A stretch of DNA of 64,000 nucleotides from G965197715 sp965247615 (GTDB lineage Bacteria; Chloroflexota; Dehalococcoidia; Lucifugimonadales; UBA1127), in NCBI GenBank assembly GCA_965247615.1, contig OZ252022.1:1178001-1242000 (forward strand), given 5' to 3'. Positions 33,062 through 42,012 of this stretch are shown piece by piece. The notes beneath the pieces were generated by a model. It saw only the letters and a list, made by a program, of their open reading frames with translations. It did not search any database and was not told the DNA's origin. Each line of letters opens with the position of its first letter. Positions within the stretch are counted from its first letter, which is position 1. The translations under genes and the position numbers were made by a program.

Positions 33062-34261
33062 CTACCTGGCGGTGGAGGTCAAGGAGGGCATGGAGGCCAG
33101 GCGCTGCACCAGGTCCGGCAGCACTTCCAGGACATAGCGCACGTCGTCCTCCGTGTTCTCCCGGCCCAGTGTGAGGCGCAGGCTGCTGCGGGCGGCGTCC
33201 GCGTTGAGGCCTATGGCCGTCAGGACGTGGGAGGGCTCCAGGGACGCGGTGCTGCAGGCGCTGCCGCTGGAGGCGCAGACGCCCTCTAGGTCCAGACCGA
33301 GCAGGATGGGTTCGCCCTCCACGCCGGGGAAGGATAGGTTGACGTTGTTGGGGAGACGCTGGGCGGAATGCCCGTTGAGCCTGGCGCGCGGAAGCCGCTC
33401 CTGGATTCCGGCGATGAGCTGGTCTCTGAGGCGGCGCGTGTGGGCGGTGGTGAGCTCCATCTCCTCCACGGCCAGCCGCAGGGCTGCGGCGGTCCCCACG
33501 ATGCCCGGAATGTTCTCGGTGCCGGAGCGGCGCTCGCGCTCCTGGCCGCCGCCCATGAGCAGTGGCGCGAAGGGCGTGCTGCGCCGGATGTAGAGGACGC
33601 CCACACCCTTGGGGCCGTAGAGCTTGTGGCCGGAGAGGCTGAGCATATCCACACCCAGTGTGTTGGGGGAGACATCCACGGCGCCTGCAGCTTGGACGGC
33701 GTCCGTATGGATGACGACGGTCCGGCCCAGCCCCTTGGCACGCTCTCTGACCAGGCGGGCGATCTCCTGGATGGGCTCAATGGTGCCAATCTCGTTGTTG
33801 GCGCACATCACGCTGACCAGGATGGTGCGGTCGGTGACGGCGCGGGCCACTTGATCGGGGTCCACGAAGCCGTCCCGGTCCACGGGGACGTAGGTGACCT
33901 CATAGCCCTGCTGCTCCAGTTGCTGGCAGGTGTGAAGGACGGCGTGGTGTTCGATGGCGGAGGTCACGATGTGATTGCCGGTGTGCCGCAGGGCGAAGGC
34001 GACGCCCTTGAGGGCGGTATTGTCGGACTCGGTCCCGCCGCTGGTGAACACGACCTCGCTCGCCCGGCACTCCAGGACGCGGGCCACGGAGTCTCGGGCC
34101 TCATCGAGGGCCTTGCGCGCCTCTTGTCCCACGCCGTGGATGCTGGAGGGGTTGCCGAAGTGCCGGCTGAAGTAGGGGAGCATGGCCTCCAGCACTTCAG
34201 GGCGTGTGGGGGTCGTGGATGCGTGGTCTAGGTAGACGGCGCGCTGGGGGCGAGATTGCAT
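33062..34261 (-). CDS. Cysteine desulfurase (IscS/NifS family)
   Basis: A 399-aa PLP enzyme supplying sulfur for Fe-S clusters and thiolated tRNAs. N-terminal YLDHASTTPTRPEV; PLP Lys in SLSGHKLYGPKGVG (~204); catalytic Cys in the loop ASSGSACSTASLEPSHVL (~325). Members of this type usually pair with an IscU/NifU scaffold or MnmA/ThiI; neither is adjacent. GGAGG 4 nt upstream fixes the start at 34261. An extended -10 (TGCTACAAT) lies at 34294-34302. Confidence 0.92.
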   Translation of the reverse strand: MQSRPQRAVYLDHASTTPTRPEVLEAMLPYFSRHFGNPSSIHGVGQEARKALDEARDSVARVLECRASEVVFTSGGTESDNTALKGVAFALRHTGNHIVTSAIEHHAVLHTCQQLEQQGYEVTYVPVDRDGFVDPDQVARAVTDRTILVSVMCANNEIGTIEPIQEIARLVRERAKGLGRTVVIHTDAVQAAGAVDVSPNTLGVDMLSLSGHKLYGPKGVGVLYIRRSTPFAPLLMGGGQERERRSGTENIPGIVGTAAALRLAVEEMELTTAHTRRLRDQLIAGIQERLPRARLNGHSAQRLPNNVNLSFPGVEGEPILLGLDLEGVCASSGSACSTASLEPSHVLTAIGLNADAARSSLRLTLGRENTEDDVRYVLEVLPDLVQRLASMPSLTSTAR

Positions 34262-34293
34262 TGATCCTCCGGGGCTTGGGGTGTGCCGAAGCT

Positions 34294-34302
34294 ATTGTAG
34301 CA
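34294..34302 (-). promoter_or_regulatory. Extended -10 promoter of the cysteine desulfurase gene
   Basis: TGCTACAAT on the minus strand, ~33 nt before the start. The -35 is not obvious. Confidence 0.5.
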
Positions 34303-34380
34303 CCGGGCCTGGCGGCAAGGAAGGCGAGGCGGAGGCGTTGGGGGCGCAGCATGCGCTCTCACCGCAGGGCCGTTGAACTG

Positions 34381-35289
34381 CTAGGACGCGGGGGGATGCC
34401 CGTTGGCGGGTGCTTGCTGCGAGTCGGAAGCTGCGCCGGCGTCGGCCCAGGCTTCGGGGCCTCCCAGGCCGTGCTCGATGTTCCAGGCCACCGTGTCGAA
34501 GCAGCGCCCGGTGGGGCCGCCACCGGCATTCTGCCGTGCCAGGAACAGAGCGAGAGGGACGATGTGGTCGGGCCGAAGGGAGAGCGCACCACTCCCGCCA
34601 CCCAGGGATTGGCGGGCGGCGGCCTGCTCGTCGGAGCCGGTGGTGCGCGTGTGGCCGGGGACAATGAGATTGACGGCAACGTTGCGCTCCTTCACCTCGT
34701 CGGCCAAGTAGAACATCATGGTGAGGAGGGCCGCCTTGGCGAACTGGTAGGGCATCTCCCGGCTGTTGGGCCGAAGGGCCACAGAGGCTCCGCCGTGGGA
34801 GTGGTGGAGCGCGCCGCTGCTGACCACGGTTGTGACGCTGCCGCGCCGTCGCTCCAGCATGGGCTGGATGAAGCGCCGGGTGACCCTGAGGGTCCCGAAT
34901 ACGGTGACGTCGAACATATACTGCCAGTCGGCGTCGTGGGTTTGGAGCGTCGTGGCCCATCCGGAGGGCGGAAAGAGGTCGCGCTGGCGCGCGCCGGCGT
35001 TGTTGACGAGCGCGTCCACGGCGCCGAACCTGTCAATGGCGGCCCGGTGAGCGTCGTCGACCTGCTCCTGGCTTGTGATGTCCGCGGTGGCGAGCAGGAC
35101 GTCGGCGGGGCGCGCTTCCAGCTCCCGCCGGAAGGCGTCGTCGTTGTCGCCGGAGAAGCCCGTGGGCTCCCAGGACCGGTCCATGGCCACGACCCTGGCG
35201 CCGTGGGCCAGGAAGCCCTGTGTATAGGCGCGCCCCATGCCCCGGGCGGCGCCGGTGACCGCCACCACCAAACCGTCCAGCTCATGCAT
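34381..35289 (-). CDS. Short-chain dehydrogenase/reductase
   Basis: A 302-aa NAD(P)-dependent SDR. Nucleotide motif TGAARGMG (~12-19), NNAG (NNAGARQRDL), catalytic Ser in VVSSGALHHS and the YxxxK motif in PYQFAKAA. Slightly longer than classical SDRs with a ~30-residue low-complexity C-terminus. GAGGAGGG precedes the ATG. Substrate unknown; the closest named group is 3-oxoacyl/steroid-type reductases. Confidence 0.85.
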   Translation of the reverse strand: MHELDGLVVAVTGAARGMGRAYTQGFLAHGARVVAMDRSWEPTGFSGDNDDAFRRELEARPADVLLATADITSQEQVDDAHRAAIDRFGAVDALVNNAGARQRDLFPPSGWATTLQTHDADWQYMFDVTVFGTLRVTRRFIQPMLERRRGSVTTVVSSGALHHSHGGASVALRPNSREMPYQFAKAALLTMMFYLADEVKERNVAVNLIVPGHTRTTGSDEQAAARQSLGGGSGALSLRPDHIVPLALFLARQNAGGGPTGRCFDTVAWNIEHGLGGPEAWADAGAASDSQQAPANGHPPAS

Positions 35290-35415
35290 CTGCCCTCCTC
35301 AAGAGTGGCACCGGGATGATGCGGAACCCAGCGCGCGGGTGCAACTCTGGCTCGGCGCAGCGGGCCAGGGGGCCAAGAGTGCCTCCTCGGCCGTGCGGTG
35401 CATAGAATGCGGTGC

Positions 35416-36711
35416 TCAGGGCGTTTCCCAGAGCAGACGAATGGGCACGGCGTGCAGCTTGTCCCCAAAGCTGACGCTCGTCTCGCCATCGTAGAGCACC
35501 ACTCCGGCGGCAAAGGCCCCTGCGCAGGCGTCCCTGAGCCTGTGCAGGCCGCGGAAGTCCGACTGGGTGACCGTCGCACCCGCTTTGACCTCGACTCCGG
35601 CTACGAGGCTGTTAGATTCCATAACAATGTCGACCTCGACCTGGTCCTTGTCCCGGTAATGGAAGAACTCCACCGGGCTGTCATGCCAGGTAGCCTGCCG
35701 GCGCAACTCCTGGAATACAAAGGTTTCGAGAAGCTGTCCGAGGAGGGTGCGGTTAGCCATGAGCGAGGGTACGGACGCGCCCAGCAGCGCACACGCCAGC
35801 CCGGTGTCACCGATGTGGAGCTTTGGAGTCTTGACGAGGCGCTTCCCCAGATTGCTGTACAGCGGCGGCAAACTCTCTAACAAGTACACGCGCTCCAACA
35901 GCGCAAGGTACTCGCCAATGGTCGGGCGGCTCAGCTGGAAGGGCGCCGACAGGCGGCTCTGGTTGAACAGCTGCGCGGTCTGCGTCGCGGCCATGGAGAG
36001 CAGCCTTGGCAGGGCGCCAATGCTGCTGATGCGGGACACGCCGGCAATGTCCCGCTGTACCTGGGCGTCGATGTAGTTCCGGTACCAGGTTGCGCGCCGG
36101 CGGCCGGCGGGCCGGGCGAGGGCTGGCGGGTATCCTCCCGATACGATCCGCTCGGCGAGCTCTGGCCCCAACCGTTCGGTCTGCTGGACTGAGAAGTTAT
36201 CCCTGAACAGAGTGTCGATGAAGCCGTCAGCGGCGGGGCAGCTCGCGTGAAGTTCGCACTGGGCCAGGGGATGCAGGCGGATTGTCTCGAGGCGGCCAGC
36301 CAGGGAGTCTTGCACAGTTGGGACCGCCAGCACATTCATGGAGCCGGTGAGGACGAACCGGCCTGGCGCGGGCCGGCGGTCGACTTCCAGCTTTAGGGAG
36401 GTGAAGAGCCCCGGCACACGCTGCACCTCATCGAGGACGACGGCTTCCGGGAGGTCCGCGATGAAGCCCATGGGATCGGTCTCGGCGCCTGCGCGGACGA
36501 CATCGTCGTCGAAGCTAAAATAGCGATAGCTGCGGCTTGCGGTGGTGGCCGGCCCTGCGTGCCTGAGAAGGGACTCAGGTGCGCATACCATCTGCGCGAG
36601 CGTGGTCTTCCCGCACTGGCGCGGCCCCTGGATCAGGACGACGGGAGAGTCCTCCAGCGCCTCGGCAAACCGTGCTTCGATAAAGCGTGGGTAGAGCCCG
36701 TTCCGAACCAT
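35416..36711 (-). CDS. AAA ATPase with C-terminal DUF4143 domain
   Basis: A 431-aa protein. Walker A GPRQCGKTT (~30-38) and Walker B VVLDEVQRV (~115); a winged-helix region; the C-terminal DUF4143 domain contains EFFHYRDKDQVEVDIV, resembling a PD-(D/E)XK-like nuclease remnant. The family is widespread, patchy and often mobile; its function is unknown. There is no SD before the ATG: the predicted TSS coincides with the ATG, so the mRNA may be leaderless. Confidence 0.85.
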   Translation of the reverse strand: MVRNGLYPRFIEARFAEALEDSPVVLIQGPRQCGKTTLAQMVCAPESLLRHAGPATTASRSYRYFSFDDDVVRAGAETDPMGFIADLPEAVVLDEVQRVPGLFTSLKLEVDRRPAPGRFVLTGSMNVLAVPTVQDSLAGRLETIRLHPLAQCELHASCPAADGFIDTLFRDNFSVQQTERLGPELAERIVSGGYPPALARPAGRRRATWYRNYIDAQVQRDIAGVSRISSIGALPRLLSMAATQTAQLFNQSRLSAPFQLSRPTIGEYLALLERVYLLESLPPLYSNLGKRLVKTPKLHIGDTGLACALLGASVPSLMANRTLLGQLLETFVFQELRRQATWHDSPVEFFHYRDKDQVEVDIVMESNSLVAGVEVKAGATVTQSDFRGLHRLRDACAGAFAAGVVLYDGETSVSFGDKLHAVPIRLLWETP

Positions 36712-36717
36712 GGGACA

Positions 36718-36746
36718 ATGGTAACATTGGGTGCGTCCAATTGCAA
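36718..36746 (-). promoter_or_regulatory. Promoter giving a leaderless AAA/DUF4143 mRNA
   Basis: TTGCAA (36741-36746) and TACCAT (36718-36723), 17-bp spacer. Seven nt past the -10 is the A of the ATG at 36711. Confidence 0.55.
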
Positions 36747-37003
36747 GGTTGTGGTAGGGATGATTGAAAGTTTTATAGCGGATAACTGAAAGATGTAGAT
36801 CGGATGATTGTAAGGTTTTGGTGGGGCGTGTTGAAAAATCTTGGGCGTGGGCGCCAGGCAGAGGACCGCGAAATCAGCCCCTGGATGAGGGGGTGTTCCA
36901 GAGGGAGGACGGTAAGAGGCCCACTCACATGGTGGGTCTCTTGGCATGGCCGCGTGGACGGCCCGAGCGAGAGGGGGTCCTTTCGCCGGCAGGGCGGCCC
37001 GGG

Positions 37004-38155
37004 CTAAGCGGGCACGGGCGACGGGATGTTGAACACCTTCAAGACGTTGTCGTGGATGAGCCTGCGTTTCTCGTCGTCGGAGACCTCCCAGGTAGTGACG
37101 TCGCGCTGAACGATGTCCTGGGACTTGGGCCACGTGGAGGCGCTGTGGGGGTAGTCCGTAGCGAACATGAGGTTGTCGACGCCGATGGTTTCGCGGTACT
37201 CGACGGCCTCCGGGTTGTCGATGTAGGTGAAGAAGAAGTTGCGGTGGAAGTAGTCGATGGGGTCCATGGAAAGGGTGGCGCCGAAGGAAGTGGTGCCGCC
37301 GCGGGCGCGCTTGACGCGGCTGACGTACCAGGGCAGCCAGTCCAGCCCATTCTCCGCGGAGATGAACTTGAGGCGGGGGAAGCGCTCGACGACGCCGGAC
37401 ATGATGATCTGGGCAATGGTCCGCTGGGGCTCATGGGAGCGGATCATGGCGGCGAGGCTGAGGTTCGGGTTCCAGTAGGACGACGGCGAGAGCCGGCTCT
37501 CGGCCCCGCCGGTGTTCTCGTGCAGCACTAGCGGCATGTCCTGGTCCTGGCACTCGGCCCAGAAGGGGTCATAGAGGCGGGAGGTGTAGTCGGGGTAGCC
37601 GGCGGGGGGGGAGAGCCAGATCATGGCGCCGCGCAGGCCCATCTTGGCGCAGCGGACCAGCTCGGTCCGCGCTTCCTCGACGTCGTAGAGGGAGATGAGG
37701 GGGACGCCGATGAGGCGCGTGGGGCTGTGGCTGCAGAACTCGCTGAGCCAGTCGTTGTACGCGCGGAAGCAGGCGCTGAGGAGCTTGGGGTCCTGAATCC
37801 AGAAGAGGCGGAAGCCCAGCGTAGTGTGCAGGACTTCGCCCTCGACGCCGTCCACGTCCATGTCCTTGAGGCGGGCGGCCGGGTCCCAGCCGCCGGGGAG
37901 GGCGTCCGCGTAGCCCTTGCCCTCCTCCCGGAAGGAGCTGTTGCCCGGGCCGGTGCGCGCGGCGGCGCCGAGGCCGACGCCGACGGGGTGGGGGGGAAAG
38001 CCCTCGTAGACCCAGAGGTCTTCCATACGGCCGTTGCGCTCCCGTCGCTCCAGACGGGGCGCGCGGAACCGGAACTCCTTATCGATGCGTTCGACCCACA
38101 GGTCTCCCGGCTCGCTGACGTGGGAGTCGGCGGAGAAGATCTTGTAATCGCTCAT
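37004..38155 (-). CDS. Amidohydrolase 2 family protein
   Basis: A 383-aa member of the ACMSD/gamma-resorcylate decarboxylase-like TIM-barrel family. N-terminal metal-site region SADSHVSEP, a Trp-rich substrate pocket, and the C-terminal FATDYPHSAS motif holding the last Asp ligand. The first metal motif is D-x-H rather than H-x-H, common in this subgroup. AAGGAGG precedes the ATG. It may decarboxylate or hydrolyse a carboxylated ring compound; a second, related gene lies at 45.6 kb. Confidence 0.85.
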   Translation of the reverse strand: MSDYKIFSADSHVSEPGDLWVERIDKEFRFRAPRLERRERNGRMEDLWVYEGFPPHPVGVGLGAAARTGPGNSSFREEGKGYADALPGGWDPAARLKDMDVDGVEGEVLHTTLGFRLFWIQDPKLLSACFRAYNDWLSEFCSHSPTRLIGVPLISLYDVEEARTELVRCAKMGLRGAMIWLSPPAGYPDYTSRLYDPFWAECQDQDMPLVLHENTGGAESRLSPSSYWNPNLSLAAMIRSHEPQRTIAQIIMSGVVERFPRLKFISAENGLDWLPWYVSRVKRARGGTTSFGATLSMDPIDYFHRNFFFTYIDNPEAVEYRETIGVDNLMFATDYPHSASTWPKSQDIVQRDVTTWEVSDDEKRRLIHDNVLKVFNIPSPVPA

Positions 38156-38230
38156 AGTCGTGCCTCCTTCTCTGGAAAGCCGGTGGTTTACACCTTGAAG
38201 TGAGCCGTTGCGAGGATGACATTCGGGTAG

Positions 38231-38258
38231 ATTGTAGCCCGAACGCAGGGACTGTCAA
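38231..38258 (-). promoter_or_regulatory. Promoter of the amidohydrolase gene
   Basis: TTGACA (38253-38258) and TACAAT (38231-38236), 16-bp spacer, ~75 nt before the ATG at 38155. Confidence 0.6.
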
Positions 38259-39180
38259 GGGAGGGGGGAGGGGGGCTCCTGAGGGGCCGCCGTGGCGTAG
38301 CCCATGAGCTTATAGGTCAGGCGGGCCGCGGTGTAGGCGCAGGCCGGGGGGCCCAGGCTCGGGGCCAGTTCCATGATGTCGAAGCCCACGATGCGGCGCT
38401 GAGCGGCGACGCCGCGGAGCAGGGCGAGGATGTCGTGCCAGCCCATGCCCCCGGCTCCGGTGTGCCCACGGCGGGCATGAGGGCTGGATCCAGCACGTCC
38501 AAGTCGACGCTGATGTAGACCTGCTCGCCCAGGTGGGGGAGCACGGCGGGGGCTAGGTCCGTACCCGGCGCACCGGCGTCCCAGGGGAACGTGGGGATGC
38601 CGCTCGCTCGGATGAACTCAGACTCCTCCATGCTGAGGCTGCGGGCGCCGGCCAGGACGACGGGGCAGTGCTCCTGAATGCGGCGCGCCGTGCAGGCGTG
38701 GCTGTAGCGGGTCCCCATGTACTCGGAGCGCATGTCAGCGTGGGCGTCCAGGACCAGGACGGAGAGGCCGGGGTAGTCGCCGAGGAGGCCGCGCACAGCG
38801 CCGACGCTGACGGAGTGCTCGCCGCCCAGCGTGGCCACCAGCTTGCCGCCGGCGGCTGCCTCGCGGACTGCGACGGCTACCCGCTCCAGCATGACGCCGG
38901 GGTCGCCGGCGTGGGGCTCCAGCTCGGGGAGTGTGTGTATGCCGACGCGGCTGGGCTCGATGCCCAGCTCCTCGTCGAAGTCCTCCATCTGCCGCGACGC
39001 CTCGATGATGGCGCGGGGCCCCTCCCGAGCGCCGGACCGGTAGGAGGTGGTTGCGTCGTAGGGGACGGGGAGGACGACGATGCGGGCGGTGGCGGGGTCG
39101 GAGAGCTCCGGCGACAGGGCCAGGAAGTTCCCCGGCACGAACGGTGCGTTGCCCACGGTCTCAGGGACGCTGGGTTGCAA
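38255..39180 (-). pseudogene. speB: Agmatinase (ureohydrolase), broken by a one-base frameshift
   Basis: Agmatinase hydrolyses agmatine to putrescine and urea. All manganese motifs are present: GGEHSVSVG, DAHADMR, and SVDLDVLDPALMP. After GTPEPG the frame is lost; the correct C-terminus (GMGWHDILALLRG...GFDIMELAPSLGP...) continues in another frame and ends at 38255. The break is in a run of five G (minus strand) at 38448-38452 where six would restore the frame. Likely start TTG at 39180 (GGGGGC upstream), overlapping the end of speD, or GTG at 39156. Either a recent mutation or a homopolymer sequencing error. Confidence 0.8.
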
Positions 39181-39577
39181 GGTCGGAGCGCCCCCGGTCC
39201 AGGGCGCGCTGGGCCTCCTGGGGGCTGTAGTGCTCCAGCCCGCGGTCCAGGGTCCAGCTCTTGGTGGAGGAGAGGGAGAAGGCCTCCTTGACCTGCTCCA
39301 AGGCCAGGTCCGGGTCAAACTCTTTGCAGGAGAAGATGTCCACCCAGAGGTATTGCCGCGAGGGAAAAGTGTGGACGCTGATGTGGCTCTCGGCGATGAT
39401 GACGAACCCGGAAACGCCCCAGTCCTCGGGTACGGGCCCGTGGTATGTGGTGACCGTGGGGGGGACGATCTTGGTCATGCCAATGGCGTCCGGGTAGCCG
39501 TCGAGGAAGCGCCGGACGAACTCGGGGTCCTGGAGCTTCTCGGTGGCGCCGGTGTAGCCGTCAACCGCCAGGTGCAT
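39161..39577 (-). CDS. speD: S-adenosylmethionine decarboxylase proenzyme
   Basis: A 138-aa pyruvoyl enzyme of polyamine synthesis. Self-cleavage site Glu63-Ser64 in AESHISVHT, with Ser64 becoming the pyruvoyl group, proton donors His69 and Cys84 in FSCKEFD: the same spacing as the Thermotoga enzyme. I chose ATG 39577 because GAGGAG lies upstream and the family begins here. speB overlaps its 3' end, which supports a polyamine operon making aminopropyl donors and putrescine. Confidence 0.92.
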   Translation of the reverse strand: MHLAVDGYTGATEKLQDPEFVRRFLDGYPDAIGMTKIVPPTVTTYHGPVPEDWGVSGFVIIAESHISVHTFPSRQYLWVDIFSCKEFDPDLALEQVKEAFSLSSTKSWTLDRGLEHYSPQEAQRALDRGRSDLATQRP

Positions 39578-39734
39578 TGGCCGGACTCCTCTTGGGCATG
39601 GGATGGTGTGGCGTCTGTGAAGCGGGGATGTCAGCAGGTGCCGAGACATTACGTTACCAGTTTCCGCCTTGGGGGACAACAGCACAGGCGTGCTGTCCGG
39701 GTGAGGGGGGCTATTGGCGGTGCGGAGGGGCGTC

Positions 39735-39764
39735 TTGACAGGGAGCGCGGGCGCCTCTTACCAT
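39735..39764 (+). promoter_or_regulatory. groESL promoter
   Basis: TTGACA (39735-39740) and TACCAT (39759-39764), 18-bp spacer. CIRCE starts 12 nt downstream, covering the transcription start. Confidence 0.75.
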
Positions 39765-39776
39765 AGCGACAGGCAG

Positions 39777-39803
39777 TTAGCACTCGCAGGCGCCGAGTGC
39801 TAA
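39777..39803 (+). promoter_or_regulatory. CIRCE operator (HrcA binding site)
   Basis: Perfect consensus TTAGCACTC-N9-GAGTGCTAA. It indicates HrcA repression of groESL, relieved on heat shock. HrcA itself is not in the window. Confidence 0.95.
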
Positions 39804-39839
39804 AATACTTCGGGAGCTCACTACGAAAAGGAGGGGACT

Positions 39840-40145
39840 GTGGCACGAACGTTCGCACCAATGGGCGATAGGATTTTGGTGAAGCCTCTTGACCGGGAAG
39901 AGGTTTCCAGGGGCGGGATCATCCTGCCGGATACGGTGAAGGAGAAGCCCCAGGAGGGCGAGGTCGTCGCCGTGGGCCCGGGGCGGCTCACCGATGAGGG
40001 CAAGCGCATCCCCCTGGAGATCAGCGCGGGGGATGTTGTTTTGTACGCAAAGTACGGGGGCACGGAGGTGAAGGAGGAGAGCGAGGAGTACCTGATCCTC
40101 AGTGAGCGGGACGTCCTGGCGAAGATCTCCAACAACGGCAGTTAG
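39840..40145 (+). CDS. groES: Co-chaperonin GroES
   Basis: A 101-aa Cpn10 subunit that caps GroEL. Mobile loop EEVSRGGIILPDTVKEKPQEG; C-terminal DVLAKI. Start is GTG, with AAAGGAGGGG 4 nt upstream. First gene of the CIRCE-controlled operon. Confidence 0.97.
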   Translation: MARTFAPMGDRILVKPLDREEVSRGGIILPDTVKEKPQEGEVVAVGPGRLTDEGKRIPLEISAGDVVLYAKYGGTEVKEESEEYLILSERDVLAKISNNGS

Positions 40146-40196
40146 GCCACGGCGCCGTTCATGGCGCAGTAGAGATTCAAAAAAAGAGGAGTACGA

Positions 40197-41822
40197 ATGC
40201 CGAAGCAGATAAGTTTTTCTGAAGATGCTCGAAAGAGCCTCAAGATTGGCCTGGATGCCCTGGCGGACACCGTCAAGGTAACCCTGGGCCCTAAGGGGCG
40301 GAACGTGGTCCTGGACAAGAAGTTCGGACCGCCCCAGGTGTGCAGCGACGGCGTGACCATCGCCAAGGAGATTGAGCTGGAAGACCACTTCGAGAACATG
40401 GGCGCGCAGCTCATCAAGGAAGCGGCCAGCAAGACCAACGACGTAGCGGGCGACGGCACGACGACGGCCGTGGTGCTAGCCCAGGCCATTGTCGGCGAGG
40501 GCTTCAAGAATGTGGCGGCGGGCGCGGACCCCATGGCCATGAAGCGGGGGATCGAGCGGGCCGTCGAGATGGTCCGCGACGACCTCAAGAAGGTCTCGAA
40601 GCAGGTGGAGGGGAAGCAGCAAATCGCCCAGGTCGCCTCTCTCTCGGCTCACGAGGACGCCATCGGCGAGCTCATCGCCGAGGTCATGGAGCGGGTGGGC
40701 AAGGACGGCGTCATCACCGTCGAGGAGTCCAAGGGCCTCTCCTACGAACAGGAGTTCGTGGAGGGCATGCAGGTCGACCGGGGCTTTATCAGCCCGTACT
40801 TCATCACCAACCCCGACCGGATGGAGGCCGCGCTGGACGATCCCATGATCTTGGTCACGGACAAGAAAATCTCCGCCGTCAATGACCTGCTGCCCGCTCT
40901 GGAGAAGATTCTCCAGGTGAGCAAGAACCTGGTCATCGTGGCTGAGGACGTGGAGGGGGAAGCGCTGGCCACCCTGGTTGTGAACAAGCTGCGCGGCATC
41001 CTGAACTGCGTTGCGGTGAAGGCGCCGGGATTCGGCGACCGCCGCAAGGCCATGCTGGAGGACATCGCTATCCTCACCGGGGCCAAGGTCATCAGTGAAG
41101 AGGTGGGCCGGAAGCTGGATTCCGTGACGCCGCAGGACCTGGGCAGGGCCCGGCGCGTGGTGGCCACCAAGGACGAGACCACTTTCGTGGAGGGTCACGG
41201 CTCTGAGGAAGACATCCAGGGGCGGATCAAGCAGATCAAGGCCCAGGTCGACGAGACGACGTCGGAGTTCGACCGGGAGAAGCTGCAGGAGCGCCTGGCA
41301 AAGCTGGCCGGCGGTGTGGCCATCATCAAGGTCGGCGCGGCCACCGAGGTTGAGTTGAAGGAGAAGAAGAACCGCGTAGAGGACGCACTCTCCGCCACCC
41401 GGGCAGCGGTGGAAGAGGGGATCGTTCCCGGCGGCGGCGTCTCCCTGGTGCGGGCGCAGGCCTCGCTGAACAAGGCACTGGAGAGCGAGCCCCTGGGTGA
41501 CGAGCGGACGGGCATGAGCATCGTTTCCAAGGCCCTGGAAGAGCCCCTGAAGCTCATCGCCGTCAACGCGGGCCAAGAGGGCGCGGTGATCCTGGAGAAC
41601 GTTCGGTCCAACGCCGACGGCGACCGCGGCTACGACGCCGACAAGTGCCGGTACGGTAGCATGATGGAGTTCGGCATCGTGGACCCGACCAAGGTCACGA
41701 GGTCCGCTCTGGAGAACGCCGCCAGCGTGGCGGGCATGATCCTCACCACGGAGTCCCTGATCTCCGACATTCCGCAGAAGGAGGGGATGCCTGCCATGCC
41801 CCCCGGCGGGATGGACATGTAG
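40197..41822 (+). CDS. groL: Chaperonin GroEL
   Basis: A 541-aa Cpn60. Typical ATP-site blocks VTLGPKGRNVVLDKKFG and DVAGDGTTTAVVLAQAI; Asp in GGGVSLVR region; C-terminus MPAMPPGGMDM. AGAGGAG precedes the ATG, 51 nt after groES. Full length, single chain of the usual type. Confidence 0.97.
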   Translation: MPKQISFSEDARKSLKIGLDALADTVKVTLGPKGRNVVLDKKFGPPQVCSDGVTIAKEIELEDHFENMGAQLIKEAASKTNDVAGDGTTTAVVLAQAIVGEGFKNVAAGADPMAMKRGIERAVEMVRDDLKKVSKQVEGKQQIAQVASLSAHEDAIGELIAEVMERVGKDGVITVEESKGLSYEQEFVEGMQVDRGFISPYFITNPDRMEAALDDPMILVTDKKISAVNDLLPALEKILQVSKNLVIVAEDVEGEALATLVVNKLRGILNCVAVKAPGFGDRRKAMLEDIAILTGAKVISEEVGRKLDSVTPQDLGRARRVVATKDETTFVEGHGSEEDIQGRIKQIKAQVDETTSEFDREKLQERLAKLAGGVAIIKVGAATEVELKEKKNRVEDALSATRAAVEEGIVPGGGVSLVRAQASLNKALESEPLGDERTGMSIVSKALEEPLKLIAVNAGQEGAVILENVRSNADGDRGYDADKCRYGSMMEFGIVDPTKVTRSALENAASVAGMILTTESLISDIPQKEGMPAMPPGGMDM

Positions 41823-41858
41823 GGTTGAGTGACCAGCCGCTCATCGTGGGCGGCTAGC

Positions 41859-41894
41859 AGTTGGGGCGTTCCGCCACGGCGGAACGCCCCAACT
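41859..41894 (+). terminator. groEL terminator hairpin
   Basis: Perfect 16-bp stem (AGTTGGGGCGTTCCGC and its complement) with loop CACG, 36 nt after the groEL stop. It is followed only by TTGTTG, so termination may need Rho or may be imperfect. Confidence 0.65.
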
Positions 41895-42012
41895 TGTTGA
41901 AGGCGCAGAGCGGTCTCGCGCTCTGGAGTTACCTTGACGGCCCATAGGGGCTGCGATACACTTCGGGCGTTCCGCCCCGGGCGGTACAGTCCACTCCACA
42001 GAGGGCCATCCC

